Positions 8,481-16,014 of a stretch of 33,757 nt of DNA are shown one piece after another. A program made the position numbers and the translations under genes. Source of the stretch: Prevotella sp. GTDB taxonomy: Bacteria > Bacteroidota > Bacteroidia > Bacteroidales > Bacteroidaceae. Within the stretch, counting starts at the first letter, position 1. Every line of letters starts with the position of its first letter. The DNA lies in assembly GCA_020026195.1 (NCBI GenBank), contig JAHHQW010000025.1, positions 1 through 33,757 on the forward strand. Reading direction: 5' to 3'. A model generated the notes under the pieces. It did not search any database. It was not told where the DNA came from and saw nothing but the letters and a program-made list of their open reading frames with translations.

Positions 8481-10394
8481 ATGAACAATTTTATTCAGAA
8501 GATATCTTCTTGGTATTTTACTAAAAAGGCTCTGCCTTACTGGTGTCTGCTTTTATTAGACTGCCTCTGTGTGGTATTTGTAGCATTTGGTGTTCATTTC
8601 TTCAGTCACGGCATGACTGAGACAATGGGTAATCTGCTTAACCTTTGCAAATTGTGGGGGGTATATCTTATACCTTTACTTATTTGCTTTAAGCTCTTCC
8701 ATACATATTCGAGTGTGGTAAGATTCTCCTCGTTCGTAGATTTACAGAGAGTAGGATTTGCAACACTTTCAGCATTCGTTGTCATTATACTGATGCACAT
8801 ATTTTTGCCATGGCCGTTACAAGGTGAGCTTTACCGCAAGAGCGGACTGTTCTTGGTGTTCATCGGCAGTACAGGACTTATGTGGATGATGCGTGTGGTG
8901 GTGAAGTACCTTTATGATATTGCTTTCCTTGACATGAATGCTAAGAAGATATTCGTATATGGTGTTCATCACGGTGGCGTCAGTATTGCTAAGAGTGTGA
9001 GAAATGCTCACAATTCTAAGTATCGTCTGGATGGTTTCATTTCTGCTGATAAAGAAATGGAAGGCAGCTGGATGATGGGTGTTAAGGTCTATGTAAAGGA
9101 CGAACATCTTATATCTACCATGGTGAAGCGTAACATCAATACGCTGATGGTTTCGCCTCTCTATAGCGATGACATGCGTAAGGATACGGAGTTCGTGGAT
9201 GAACTTATAGCTCATCATATTCATATTCTGATGCTTCCGCCTGCTGAGGAGTGGGACGGCAAGTCTGACATCAGTCATACGTCTCTGCGTGAGGTTAACG
9301 TGGAGGATCTGCTGCCCCGTGCTCAGATAGAGATTGACATGAAGCGCGTTGCTTCGCAGCTTACTGGCAAGAAGATTATGATTACCGGTGCAGCCGGCAG
9401 TATAGGCAGTGAGATTGTACGTCAGGTGGCTTCGTTCGAACCTGAGGAACTTACTCTTATCGATCAGGCTGAGACTCCTATGCATGACATTCGTCTGATG
9501 ATGAAGAACGAATATCCTGACGTTAAGTCTGAGACAATTGTTACGAGCATAACCAATCAGACGCAGATGGAGCATATTTTTTCCGAGACTTGTCCTGATT
9601 ATGTGTTCCATGCTGCTGCTTACAAGCATGTGCCTATGATGGAAGATAATCCTGCTCAGGCTGTACAGAACAATGTGTATGGTACTCGTGTCATTGCTGA
9701 CCTTGCCGTTAAGTATAATGTCAAGAAGTTCGTTATGATTTCTACCGATAAGGCTGTGAATCCTACTAACGTAATGGGTTGTTCAAAGCGTATCTGTGAG
9801 ATTTATGTCCAGAGTCTTGACAAGGCTATTAAGGAGGGTAGAATAAAGGGTGTTACTCAGTTCGTTACTACTCGTTTTGGTAATGTGCTTGGCTCTAACG
9901 GTTCTGTAATTCCTCTGTTCCGTGAACAGATAAAGGCTGGCGGTCCGCTTACCGTAACTCATCCTGATATCATTCGTTTCTTCATGCTGATTCCTGAGGC
10001 TTGTAAGTTAGTGCTTGAAGCCGGAACAATGGGACACGGCGGTGAGATATTCGTGTTCGATATGGGACAGCCTGTAAGAATTGCGGATCTGGCAAAGCGT
10101 ATGATAAAACTAAGTGGTGTAGAGGGTGTTGAGATTAAGTACACTGGTCTTCGTGATGGTGAGAAACTTTATGAGGAGGTGCTTAATGATGCTGAGCAGA
10201 CGAAGCCTACTCACAATCCTAAGATTATGATTGCTTCTGTCCGCCAGTATGATTACGAGGAGGCTCTCGCAAATGAGAAACGTCTGTATGAGGCTTCGTT
10301 TAATTATGATGACATGGCTACTGTTAAGATAATGAAGGAGATTGTTCCGGAGTTTAAGAGTAAGCATTCTAAGTACGAGGCACTGGATAAATAA
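8481..10394 (+). CDS. Membrane UDP-HexNAc 4,6-dehydratase (PglF/CapD/WbpM type)
   Basis: A polytopic inner-membrane dehydratase/epimerase of 637 residues. Residues 1 to about 145 hold four hydrophobic segments, followed by a CoA-binding-like domain (KIFVYGVHHGGVSIAKSV). The extended SDR domain begins with TGAAGSIGSE (residues 302-311). HAAAYKHVPMMEDNP and ISTDKAVNPTNVMG follow. In this subfamily the SDR tyrosine is replaced by methionine, here Met432 with Lys436, and Thr422-Asp423-Lys424 is the catalytic segment. It would turn UDP-GlcNAc into a 4-keto-6-deoxy sugar for the aminotransferase at 2618. Its GC is visibly higher than that of genes 67-8442. The first heptad repeat array starts 11 bp after the stop codon. 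Confidence 0.92.
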   Translation: MNNFIQKISSWYFTKKALPYWCLLLLDCLCVVFVAFGVHFFSHGMTETMGNLLNLCKLWGVYLIPLLICFKLFHTYSSVVRFSSFVDLQRVGFATLSAFVVIILMHIFLPWPLQGELYRKSGLFLVFIGSTGLMWMMRVVVKYLYDIAFLDMNAKKIFVYGVHHGGVSIAKSVRNAHNSKYRLDGFISADKEMEGSWMMGVKVYVKDEHLISTMVKRNINTLMVSPLYSDDMRKDTEFVDELIAHHIHILMLPPAEEWDGKSDISHTSLREVNVEDLLPRAQIEIDMKRVASQLTGKKIMITGAAGSIGSEIVRQVASFEPEELTLIDQAETPMHDIRLMMKNEYPDVKSETIVTSITNQTQMEHIFSETCPDYVFHAAAYKHVPMMEDNPAQAVQNNVYGTRVIADLAVKYNVKKFVMISTDKAVNPTNVMGCSKRICEIYVQSLDKAIKEGRIKGVTQFVTTRFGNVLGSNGSVIPLFREQIKAGGPLTVTHPDIIRFFMLIPEACKLVLEAGTMGHGGEIFVFDMGQPVRIADLAKRMIKLSGVEGVEIKYTGLRDGEKLYEEVLNDAEQTKPTHNPKIMIASVRQYDYEEALANEKRLYEASFNYDDMATVKIMKEIVPEFKSKHSKYEALDK

Positions 10395-10404
10395 TTAGGT
10401 ATAG

Positions 10405-10593
10405 GCTGGCAGTTGTCAGTTATCAGTTATTAGTTGTAAGTTATAAGTTATAAGTTGTAAGTTATTAGTTATCAGTTATTAGTTATCAGTTGTCAGTTTT
10501 TGATTATAAGCTGTTTGTTATCAATTATCAGTGATTGGCTGTTAGCTGTTATTTATTGGCTTTCAACTTCAGGCTTTTAGCTGTAAGTTTTAT
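10405..10593. repeat. Heptanucleotide repeat array 1 (27 units, non-coding)
   Basis: Counting from 10405, 27 consecutive 7-bp units can be read with no insertion or deletion. The most common forms are GTTATCA, GTTATTA, GTTATAA, GTTGTAA and GCTGTTA; a rough consensus is GYTRTNA. Units become more divergent toward the 3' end (from about 10496). The array contains stops in all frames and carries no gene. It fills most of the 286-bp gap between the dehydratase gene and gmd. Its function is unknown. Confidence 0.85.
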
Positions 10594-10632
10594 ATCATTT
10601 TTAGATAATCAATTAATATAATAAATAATAGA

Positions 10633-10670
10633 GTAGGAGATGATTCATATCGTTTCCTACGATTTTATAC
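10633..10670 (+). other. Hairpin in the leader just upstream of gmd, possible terminator
   Basis: GTAGGAGATGAT, a 4-base loop TCAT and ATCGTTTCCTAC can form a 12-bp stem with two G-U pairs (10633-10660). The next bases, GATTTTATACTTCTTGTTTT, are T-rich but interrupted. It ends 20 bp before the gmd start codon. It may terminate transcription from the dehydratase gene or act in the gmd leader. I see no TAnnTTTG promoter in this gap. Confidence 0.45.
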
Positions 10671-10680
10671 TTCTTGTTTT

Positions 10681-11775
10681 ATGGAAAGAAAAGTAGCATT
10701 GATAACCGGAATTACCGGTCAGGACGGTTCGTTCCTGTCCGAGTTTCTGTTAGAAAAAGGATATGACGTTCACGGAACGATCCGTCGTTCTTCAACGGAC
10801 TTCAGGGAGCGTATCGCGCATCTTGAGGGCAAGCCCCGTTTTCATCTGCATTATGCGGACTTGGGCGACTCGATGAGTATCCTTCAGGTAATCGGAAAGG
10901 TGCGTCCAACCGAGATTTACAACCTTGCAGCACAGAGTCACGTACAGGTGTCTTTCGATGCCCCTGAGTTTACAGCCGACGTGGATGCCACGGGTGTGCT
11001 CCGTATACTTGAGGCGGTACGCCAGTGCGGACTTGCCGACACATGCCGTATCTACCAGGCATCGACGTCAGAGCTTTACGGAAAGGTAGAGGAGGTTCCC
11101 CAGAACGAGAACACTCCGTTCCATCCGTACAGTCCGTATGCCGTAGCCAAGCTTTACGGCTACTGGATAATAAGGGAGTACCGCGAGGCTTACAATATGT
11201 TCTGCTGCTCCGGCATTCTGTTTAACCATGAGTCGGAACGTCGTGGCGAGACCTTCGTAACACGTAAGATAACCCTTGCGGCAGCACGCATCAAGCAGGG
11301 CAAGCAGGACAAACTTTATCTCGGTAATCTTTCTTCTCTTCGTGACTGGGGTTATGCCAAGGATTATGTTGAGTGCATGTGGCTGATTCTTCAGAACGAT
11401 AAGCCTGAGGACTTCGTGATCGCAACCGGCGAGCAGCATTCTGTACGTGACTTCTGCCGCCTGGCATTCCATAACGTGGGCATCGAACTTGACTTCGTCG
11501 GCGAGGGTGCCCAGGAAAAGGGTGTCGACAGGGCTACCGGAAAGGTGCTCATCGAGGTGTCACCGGACTTCTACCGTCCTACTGATGTCGTAAACCTCTG
11601 GGGAGATCCGACAAAGGCCAAGGCAGTGCTGGGCTGGAATCCGCAGAGAACTTCGTTCGAGGAACTCGTTAAGATAATGGTTGAGCATGACATGAAGAAG
11701 GTTGCCGTGGAGAAGGCCGGAGAACAGGTGAAGTTTAATCTTGAGGAGTATCTGGAGAAGGGAATAGTTAAATAA
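10681..11775 (+). CDS. gmd: GDP-mannose 4,6-dehydratase
   Basis: It converts GDP-D-mannose to GDP-4-keto-6-deoxy-D-mannose in the cytosol, the first step of GDP-L-fucose synthesis. The NADP-binding motif GITGQDGS is at residues 10-17. RRSS (residues 35-38), NLAAQSHV, the catalytic STSELYG (serine and glutamate) and YSPYAVAKLYGYW (Tyr and Lys of YxxxK) follow, then GILFNHESERRGETFVTRK and NLSSLRDWGYAKDYV. These are diagnostic of GMD. The length of 364 residues is normal. The gene has degenerate heptad arrays on both sides. The next gene with a linked function is fcl, 444 bp downstream. GC is higher than in the glycan genes to the left. Confidence 0.97.
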   Translation: MERKVALITGITGQDGSFLSEFLLEKGYDVHGTIRRSSTDFRERIAHLEGKPRFHLHYADLGDSMSILQVIGKVRPTEIYNLAAQSHVQVSFDAPEFTADVDATGVLRILEAVRQCGLADTCRIYQASTSELYGKVEEVPQNENTPFHPYSPYAVAKLYGYWIIREYREAYNMFCCSGILFNHESERRGETFVTRKITLAAARIKQGKQDKLYLGNLSSLRDWGYAKDYVECMWLILQNDKPEDFVIATGEQHSVRDFCRLAFHNVGIELDFVGEGAQEKGVDRATGKVLIEVSPDFYRPTDVVNLWGDPTKAKAVLGWNPQRTSFEELVKIMVEHDMKKVAVEKAGEQVKFNLEEYLEKGIVK

Positions 11776-11777
11776 AA

Positions 11778-12113
11778 GTTGTCAGTAACTGGTTATAAGT
11801 TGTAAGTTATAAGTTATAAGTTGTAAGCTGTCAGTGATTAGTTATAAGTTGTAAGTTATAAGTTGTCAGCTATCAGTTGTCAGTGACTGGTTATAAGTTG
11901 TCGGTTGTCAGCTGTCAGTAACTGGTTATAAGTTGTAAGTTATAAGTTATCTGCTGTCAGTGATCAGTGATTGGTTATAAGTTGTAAGTTATAAGTTATC
12001 AGCTATCAGCTATCAGTTGTCAGTGACTGGTTATAAGTTATAAGTTGTCAGCTGTCAGTTTTCAGTGATTGGTTATAAGTTGTAAGTTATAGGTTATCAG
12101 CTGTCAGTTATCA
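11778..12113. repeat. Heptanucleotide repeat array 2 (48 units in register, non-coding)
   Basis: Beginning 2 bp after the gmd stop, 48 consecutive 7-bp units can be counted to 12113 without one indel. Frequent units are GTTATAA, GTTGTAA, GTTGTCA, GCTGTCA, GTTATCA and GTGATTG. There is a higher-order pattern: a unit ending TG or TTA (GTAACTG, GTGATTA, GTGACTG, GTGATTG) is followed by GTTATAA at units 3, 10, 17, 22, 29, 37 and 43 in most cases, so about every seven units. The array occupies most of the 444-bp gap between gmd and fcl. The remaining bases up to 12219 are AT-rich with loose repeats of the type CTTAGAACTTT and no gene. Confidence 0.92.
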
Positions 12114-12219
12114 GATGGCTGTTGGTAATCAGTTATAAGTTTTCACAGATTACTTAGAACTTTAAACTTAGAACTTTGAACTTAAAACCAAAATCATACA
12201 ACTTTAAAAAAATATAATT

Positions 12220-13164
12220 ATGATGGAAAAAGAAGCAAAGATATACGTTGCGGGTCATCGCGGAATGGTAGGTTCGGCCATCGTCCGCGAACTGGAGCGT
12301 CAGGGATATAACAACATAATAACACGTACCCACAAGGAACTGGACCTCTGCCGTCAGGCCGACGTCGAGAAGTTCTTTGCCGAGGAGAAACCCGAGTACG
12401 TGTTCCTCGCAGCCGCCAAGGTCGGCGGCATAGTTGCCAACCAGAATGCCCTGGCTGACTTCATGTACCAGAACATGATTCTGGAGATGAACGTAATCAA
12501 TTCTGCATGGAAGAACGGCTGCCGTAAGCTGGAGTTCCTCGGTTCTTCATGCATCTATCCGAGAATGGCTCCCCAGCCCATGAAGGAGGACTGCCTCCTG
12601 ACATCGGAGCTTGAGAAGACCAACGAGGCATACGCCCTTGCAAAGATTTCCGGTCTCAAGTACTGCGAGTTCCTGAACCGCCAGTACGGCACCGACTACA
12701 TCAGCGTTATGCCTACGAACCTGTACGGTCCTAACGACAACTACCATCCCACGCACAGCCATGTGCTGCCCGCCCTCATCCGCCGCTTCCATGAGGCAAA
12801 GGTCCAGAATCTGCCCTACGTTACGTGCTGGGGCGACGGCTCTCCGCTGCGCGAGTTCCTCTACGTTGACGATCTTGCCAACCTGTGCGTGTTCCTTATG
12901 AACAGTTACAGCGGCAACGAAACTGTGAATGCCGGAACGGGCAAGGAACTTACGATCAGGGCGCTCACCGAGCTCGTGGCAAAGGTCATAGGCTATGACG
13001 GCGAGATCCGCTGGGATGCCACCAAGCCCAACGGAACTCCGAGAAAGCTTCTCGACGTATCTAAGGCCGAGAAACTGGGATGGAAGTACAAGACCGAACT
13101 TGAAGACGGCATCCGTCTGTCTTACGAGGACTTCCTGAACAATCCTATGAGGGCGGAACGCTAA
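12220..13164 (+). CDS. fcl: GDP-L-fucose synthase
   Basis: A bifunctional 3,5-epimerase/4-reductase that converts the GMD product to GDP-L-fucose with NADPH. GHRGMVGSAIV (residues 12-22) is the cofactor motif. LAAAKVGGIVANQ, LGSSCIYPRMAPQPM (catalytic Ser and Cys), YALAKISGLKYCE (Tyr and Lys of YxxxK) and HVLPALIRRFHEA (catalytic His region) match the family. The length of 314 residues is normal. Two ATG codons stand in tandem at 12220 and 12223 and either may be the start. It lies downstream of gmd but is separated by the heptad array. The GC-rich stretch, which reaches to 17313, is evident from here on. Confidence 0.97.
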   Translation: MMEKEAKIYVAGHRGMVGSAIVRELERQGYNNIITRTHKELDLCRQADVEKFFAEEKPEYVFLAAAKVGGIVANQNALADFMYQNMILEMNVINSAWKNGCRKLEFLGSSCIYPRMAPQPMKEDCLLTSELEKTNEAYALAKISGLKYCEFLNRQYGTDYISVMPTNLYGPNDNYHPTHSHVLPALIRRFHEAKVQNLPYVTCWGDGSPLREFLYVDDLANLCVFLMNSYSGNETVNAGTGKELTIRALTELVAKVIGYDGEIRWDATKPNGTPRKLLDVSKAEKLGWKYKTELEDGIRLSYEDFLNNPMRAER

Positions 13165-13186
13165 TGCGTCCCGTTCCCGTTATTTT
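13155..13186 (+). terminator. Possible intrinsic terminator overlapping the fcl stop codon
   Basis: GGAACG (13155-13160), an 11-base loop containing the stop codon, and CGTTCC (13172-13177) can pair and are followed by CGTTATTTTT. The stem is only 6 bp, so this is weak. The rest of the 186-bp gap to 13350 holds further short GC-rich palindromic pieces but no clear promoter. Confidence 0.4.
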
Positions 13187-13350
13187 TGCCTTACATACAG
13201 TTTCAGGGCTGTCTTATCTGATGCTTCCGAAAGGACCGGTCGTGTGCGTAACGAATGCGCATTCGGACATTCTTCGGCGTAAGCATTATTTCAGCCGAAC
13301 GCTGTGTAGGGCATAACCTTAAAACAACCTTAACAGATACCTAAGAAAAT

Positions 13351-14763
13351 ATGCATATAATATTATTGTCAGGCGGTTCGGGAAAACGTCTGTGGCCTTT
13401 ATCCGATAATGTCAGGTCGAAGCAGTTTCTTCAGCTGCTCGACGGTCCCGACGGTGAAAAGGAGTCGATGGTGCAGCGCGTCGCAAGACAGATGCGCGAG
13501 ACCGGCCTCGCCGATTCGTTTACCGTTGCCACCAGTGCAGCGCAGCTGAACATAATAATGGAGCAGCTCGGTGATTCCGTCAGCGTCGTCGCAGAGCCCG
13601 AACGCAGGGACACCTTCCCCGCCATAGCCCTTGCCTCGGCCTATCTTGCCAGGGAGAAGAAATGTTCAAGAAATGACGTCGTCGCCGTGATGCCGTGCGA
13701 CCCCTATACGGAGAACGAATACTTTGACACGATAGTCCGTATGGGAGAGGCCGTGGAACGCGGAGCGGCGGATCTCGTGCTGATGGGAATAAAACCGTCC
13801 TATCCCTCGACCAAGTTCGGATATATAGTTCCCGACATGGAAGGCAATGCGGACGGCTGCACTGCCGTGAAGAGATTCACGGAGAAGCCCGACGAAGAAC
13901 ATGCGGCGGCTCTCCTGAAGGAAGGGGCCTGCTGGAACGGCGGCGTGTTCGCATTCCGTCTCGGATACATGCTCGACATCATCGGCAGATACGTAAGGAC
14001 CGAGACGTTCGGAGAACTGCGGGACAGATACTCCGAACTTCCGAAGATAAGCTTTGACTACGAGGTCGTCGAGAAGGCCCGCTCCGTCGCGATGATACCG
14101 TACGGCGGAAAATGGAGGGACCTTGGCACATGGAATGCGCTTGCCGACGAGCTTCCTTCTCCTAAGACCGGCAGCGTGGTTTTCGACGGCGGCGTAAGGA
14201 ATACGTCCGTCGTCAACGAACTTGACATTCCCGTACTGTGTGCCGGTACCGAGAATCTCATCGTGGCAGCAAATAAGGACGGAATACTTGTGGCGGACAG
14301 GGACTCGTGCGAGAACATAAAGCCCATCGTCGATAAGTTCCCTCCCTCAAGAAAGCCCGGGGAATCCGACACCGGTACTGACAGGAAGGACGGCTATATA
14401 AGCAGGAGGCACGGCCGTGCCACCAAGCGCTACTGCCAGATGCTTCAGCTCAAGCCCGATTCACGACTGATAGAGGAGTACCGTCACTGGCACAGCAGGG
14501 AGGGGATATGGCCCGAGATACTGAGGGGCATAAGGAGCGTAGGAATATTAGAAATGGAGATATACATAGAGGGGACCCAGCTGTTCATGATAATAGAGAC
14601 TCCGCTGGATTTTGACTGGGACGCCTCGATGGCGGAACTCTCCAGACTGCCGAGACAGGCCGAGTGGGAGGAATTCGTCGGTGCCTTCCAGCAGTCCGCC
14701 CCCGGAAGCACCTCTTCCGAGAAGTGGCACTTAATGGAACGCATGTTCCATCTTTACGATTAA
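13351..14763 (+). CDS. manC: Mannose-1-phosphate guanylyltransferase fused to a C-terminal RhaM-type sugar mutarotase domain
   Basis: Residues 1 to about 345 are a ManC-type nucleotidyltransferase: LSGGSGKRLWPLSD signature at residues 5-18, SKQFLQLL, then FTEKPDEEHA, CWNGGVFAFR and the C-terminal segment KWRDLGTWNAL. It would make GDP-mannose for gmd. Residues about 359-470 match the L-rhamnose mutarotase family (RhaM) instead of the usual isomerase cupin: RYCQMLQLKPDS, EEYRHWHSREGIWPEI (Tyr377, His381, Trp-Pro-Glu) and a C-terminal WHLMERMFHLYD. That family interconverts anomers of deoxy-hexoses, and fucose is plausible here. The stretch at about 340-358 is a hydrophilic linker. The fusion is unusual to me. 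The next gene starts 17 bp downstream. Confidence 0.85.
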   Translation: MHIILLSGGSGKRLWPLSDNVRSKQFLQLLDGPDGEKESMVQRVARQMRETGLADSFTVATSAAQLNIIMEQLGDSVSVVAEPERRDTFPAIALASAYLAREKKCSRNDVVAVMPCDPYTENEYFDTIVRMGEAVERGAADLVLMGIKPSYPSTKFGYIVPDMEGNADGCTAVKRFTEKPDEEHAAALLKEGACWNGGVFAFRLGYMLDIIGRYVRTETFGELRDRYSELPKISFDYEVVEKARSVAMIPYGGKWRDLGTWNALADELPSPKTGSVVFDGGVRNTSVVNELDIPVLCAGTENLIVAANKDGILVADRDSCENIKPIVDKFPPSRKPGESDTGTDRKDGYISRRHGRATKRYCQMLQLKPDSRLIEEYRHWHSREGIWPEILRGIRSVGILEMEIYIEGTQLFMIIETPLDFDWDASMAELSRLPRQAEWEEFVGAFQQSAPGSTSSEKWHLMERMFHLYD

Positions 14764-14780
14764 AACAAAATTAGCACAGA

Positions 14781-15929
14781 ATGAAAAAAGTATTTGTATC
14801 CGGATGCTACGACATGCTCCACAGCGGTCACGTCGCCTTCTTCAGGGAGGCGTCTGGCTATGGCGAGCTGTATGTGGGCATCGGCTCGGACGCAACGATA
14901 AGGGAACTTAAGAAACGTGACACCGTTTATTCCGAGACCGAGCGTCTCTATATGGTGAAGTCAATAAGATACGTCAAGGACGCGTTCATCAACCCCGGCT
15001 CCGGAATGATGGACTTCGTGGAGACCGTCGACATGGTCAGGCCCGACATCTTCGTGGTCAACGAGGACGGAGGCTCCGAGGCCAAGCGCAGGTTCTGCGA
15101 GGAGAGGGGCATCGAGTACGTCGTTCTCCAGAGAGTGCCCGAGAAGGGACTGGAGGCACGTTCCACCACTTCCATAAGAAAGAACGTGTGCTCGCAGCTG
15201 CCGTACAGGCTCGACCTCGCCGGCACATGGATCGACCAGCCCTACGTGTCGGAATACGGCGCGGGATGGGCTATAACGATCTCTCTCGAACCCACGGTCC
15301 AGTTCATGGAGCGCGGCGGCATGTCCACCTCCACGCGCAATGCCGCAAGAAAAATCTGGCCTTACAAGCTGCCCGACTATAACTACGAGATGCTTGCCCG
15401 CCTTGTGTTCTGCTTCGAGAACGAGCCCGCCAACGGGGAGGACCACGTCTCGGGCGCCCAGGATGCCATCGGCATCTGCATGCCCGGCCTGAACCGCCAC
15501 TACTATGACAGGAACTACTGGCCGGAGAAGATAGAGTCGTGCCACGACGAGAAGATTCTCTCATGGCTCGAGGAGCACGTGTGCATGATACCGATGTTCC
15601 CCCGCCGCGACGGCTGCTCCGTAGTTGAGGGAAAGGACATAACTGCTCCGAAGGTCCGGGCTCTCGCAAAGGCGGCGGACGAATGCTGGGACGCAATAAT
15701 GGCTCGCGACCTGCGCGGCTTTGCGCAGGCCTTCCAGGCATCCTTCGATGCCCAGATCGCGATGTTCCCCGCCATGATGGCCGATGGCGTCCAGGAGTAT
15801 ATCGACAGATATAAGGACCGTGCCCTCGCATGGAAGATGTCGGGTGCTGGCGGCGGCGGCTATCTCGCCCTGGTCTGCGATGAGATTCCCGAGGAGGCGA
15901 TCCGCCTGACGATCCGCCGTCCTTTCTAA
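14781..15929 (+). CDS. HIGH-type nucleotidylyltransferase fused to a GHMP sugar kinase
   Basis: Residues 1-135 are a cytidylyltransferase-like domain: VFVSGCYDMLHSGHVAFF with the HxGH motif (His14 to His17), VGIGSDATI, and RSTTSIRKN (residues 127-135) in the place of the ISSTxIR motif. Residues 136-382 are a GHMP kinase: PYRLDLAGTWIDQP (near 141-153) as motif 1, GGMSTSTRNAA as a possible compact Gly/Ser-rich phosphate loop, and WKMSGAGGGGYLAL (near 352-364) as motif 3. Motif 3 is of the form seen in HddA heptose kinases and fucokinases. The kinase part (about 245 residues) is short for the family. The position between a guanylyltransferase-mutarotase and a fucose permease suggests sugar activation, perhaps L-fucose. 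GDP-heptose metabolism is an alternative. Confidence 0.75.
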   Translation: MKKVFVSGCYDMLHSGHVAFFREASGYGELYVGIGSDATIRELKKRDTVYSETERLYMVKSIRYVKDAFINPGSGMMDFVETVDMVRPDIFVVNEDGGSEAKRRFCEERGIEYVVLQRVPEKGLEARSTTSIRKNVCSQLPYRLDLAGTWIDQPYVSEYGAGWAITISLEPTVQFMERGGMSTSTRNAARKIWPYKLPDYNYEMLARLVFCFENEPANGEDHVSGAQDAIGICMPGLNRHYYDRNYWPEKIESCHDEKILSWLEEHVCMIPMFPRRDGCSVVEGKDITAPKVRALAKAADECWDAIMARDLRGFAQAFQASFDAQIAMFPAMMADGVQEYIDRYKDRALAWKMSGAGGGGYLALVCDEIPEEAIRLTIRRPF

Positions 15930-15967
15930 AAATGTCTGATTTATAATCTGAAAATATTATATCCGTT

Positions 15968-16004
15968 AAGGGTCGGACGACGTTAAATGCGTCCGGCCCT
16001 TTTA
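15968..16004 (+). terminator. Intrinsic terminator between the kinase fusion gene and fucP
   Basis: GGGTCGGACG, a 10-base loop and CGTCCGGCCC form a 10-bp GC-rich stem with one G-U pair, directly followed by TTTTATTTA. It lies 40 bp after the upstream stop and ends about 10 bp before the fucP ATG, leaving no room for a promoter after it. Read-through or attenuation control of fucP is therefore possible. Confidence 0.82.
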
Positions 16005-16014
16005 TTTATCCGTC

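Noticed and set aside
8817..9629. A 270-codon open frame on the minus strand opposite the dehydratase gene
   Set aside because: It mirrors the codon bias of the plus-strand gene, has no family motifs and no promoter; the plus-strand frame has clear PglF motifs.
11778..12113. CRISPR array
   Set aside because: Units are only 7 bp, contiguous and degenerate. There are no constant repeats with unique spacers and no cas genes in the window.
13181..13188. TATTTTTG as a promoter -7 element before the manC fusion gene
   Set aside because: It coincides with the T-tract of a possible terminator, has no -33 TTTG, and is 160 bp from the gene.
14961..15831. Long minus-strand open frames (194 and 175 codons) opposite the kinase fusion gene
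   Set aside because: They arise from high GC content, which depletes stop codons; their composition is low in complexity and carries no motif.
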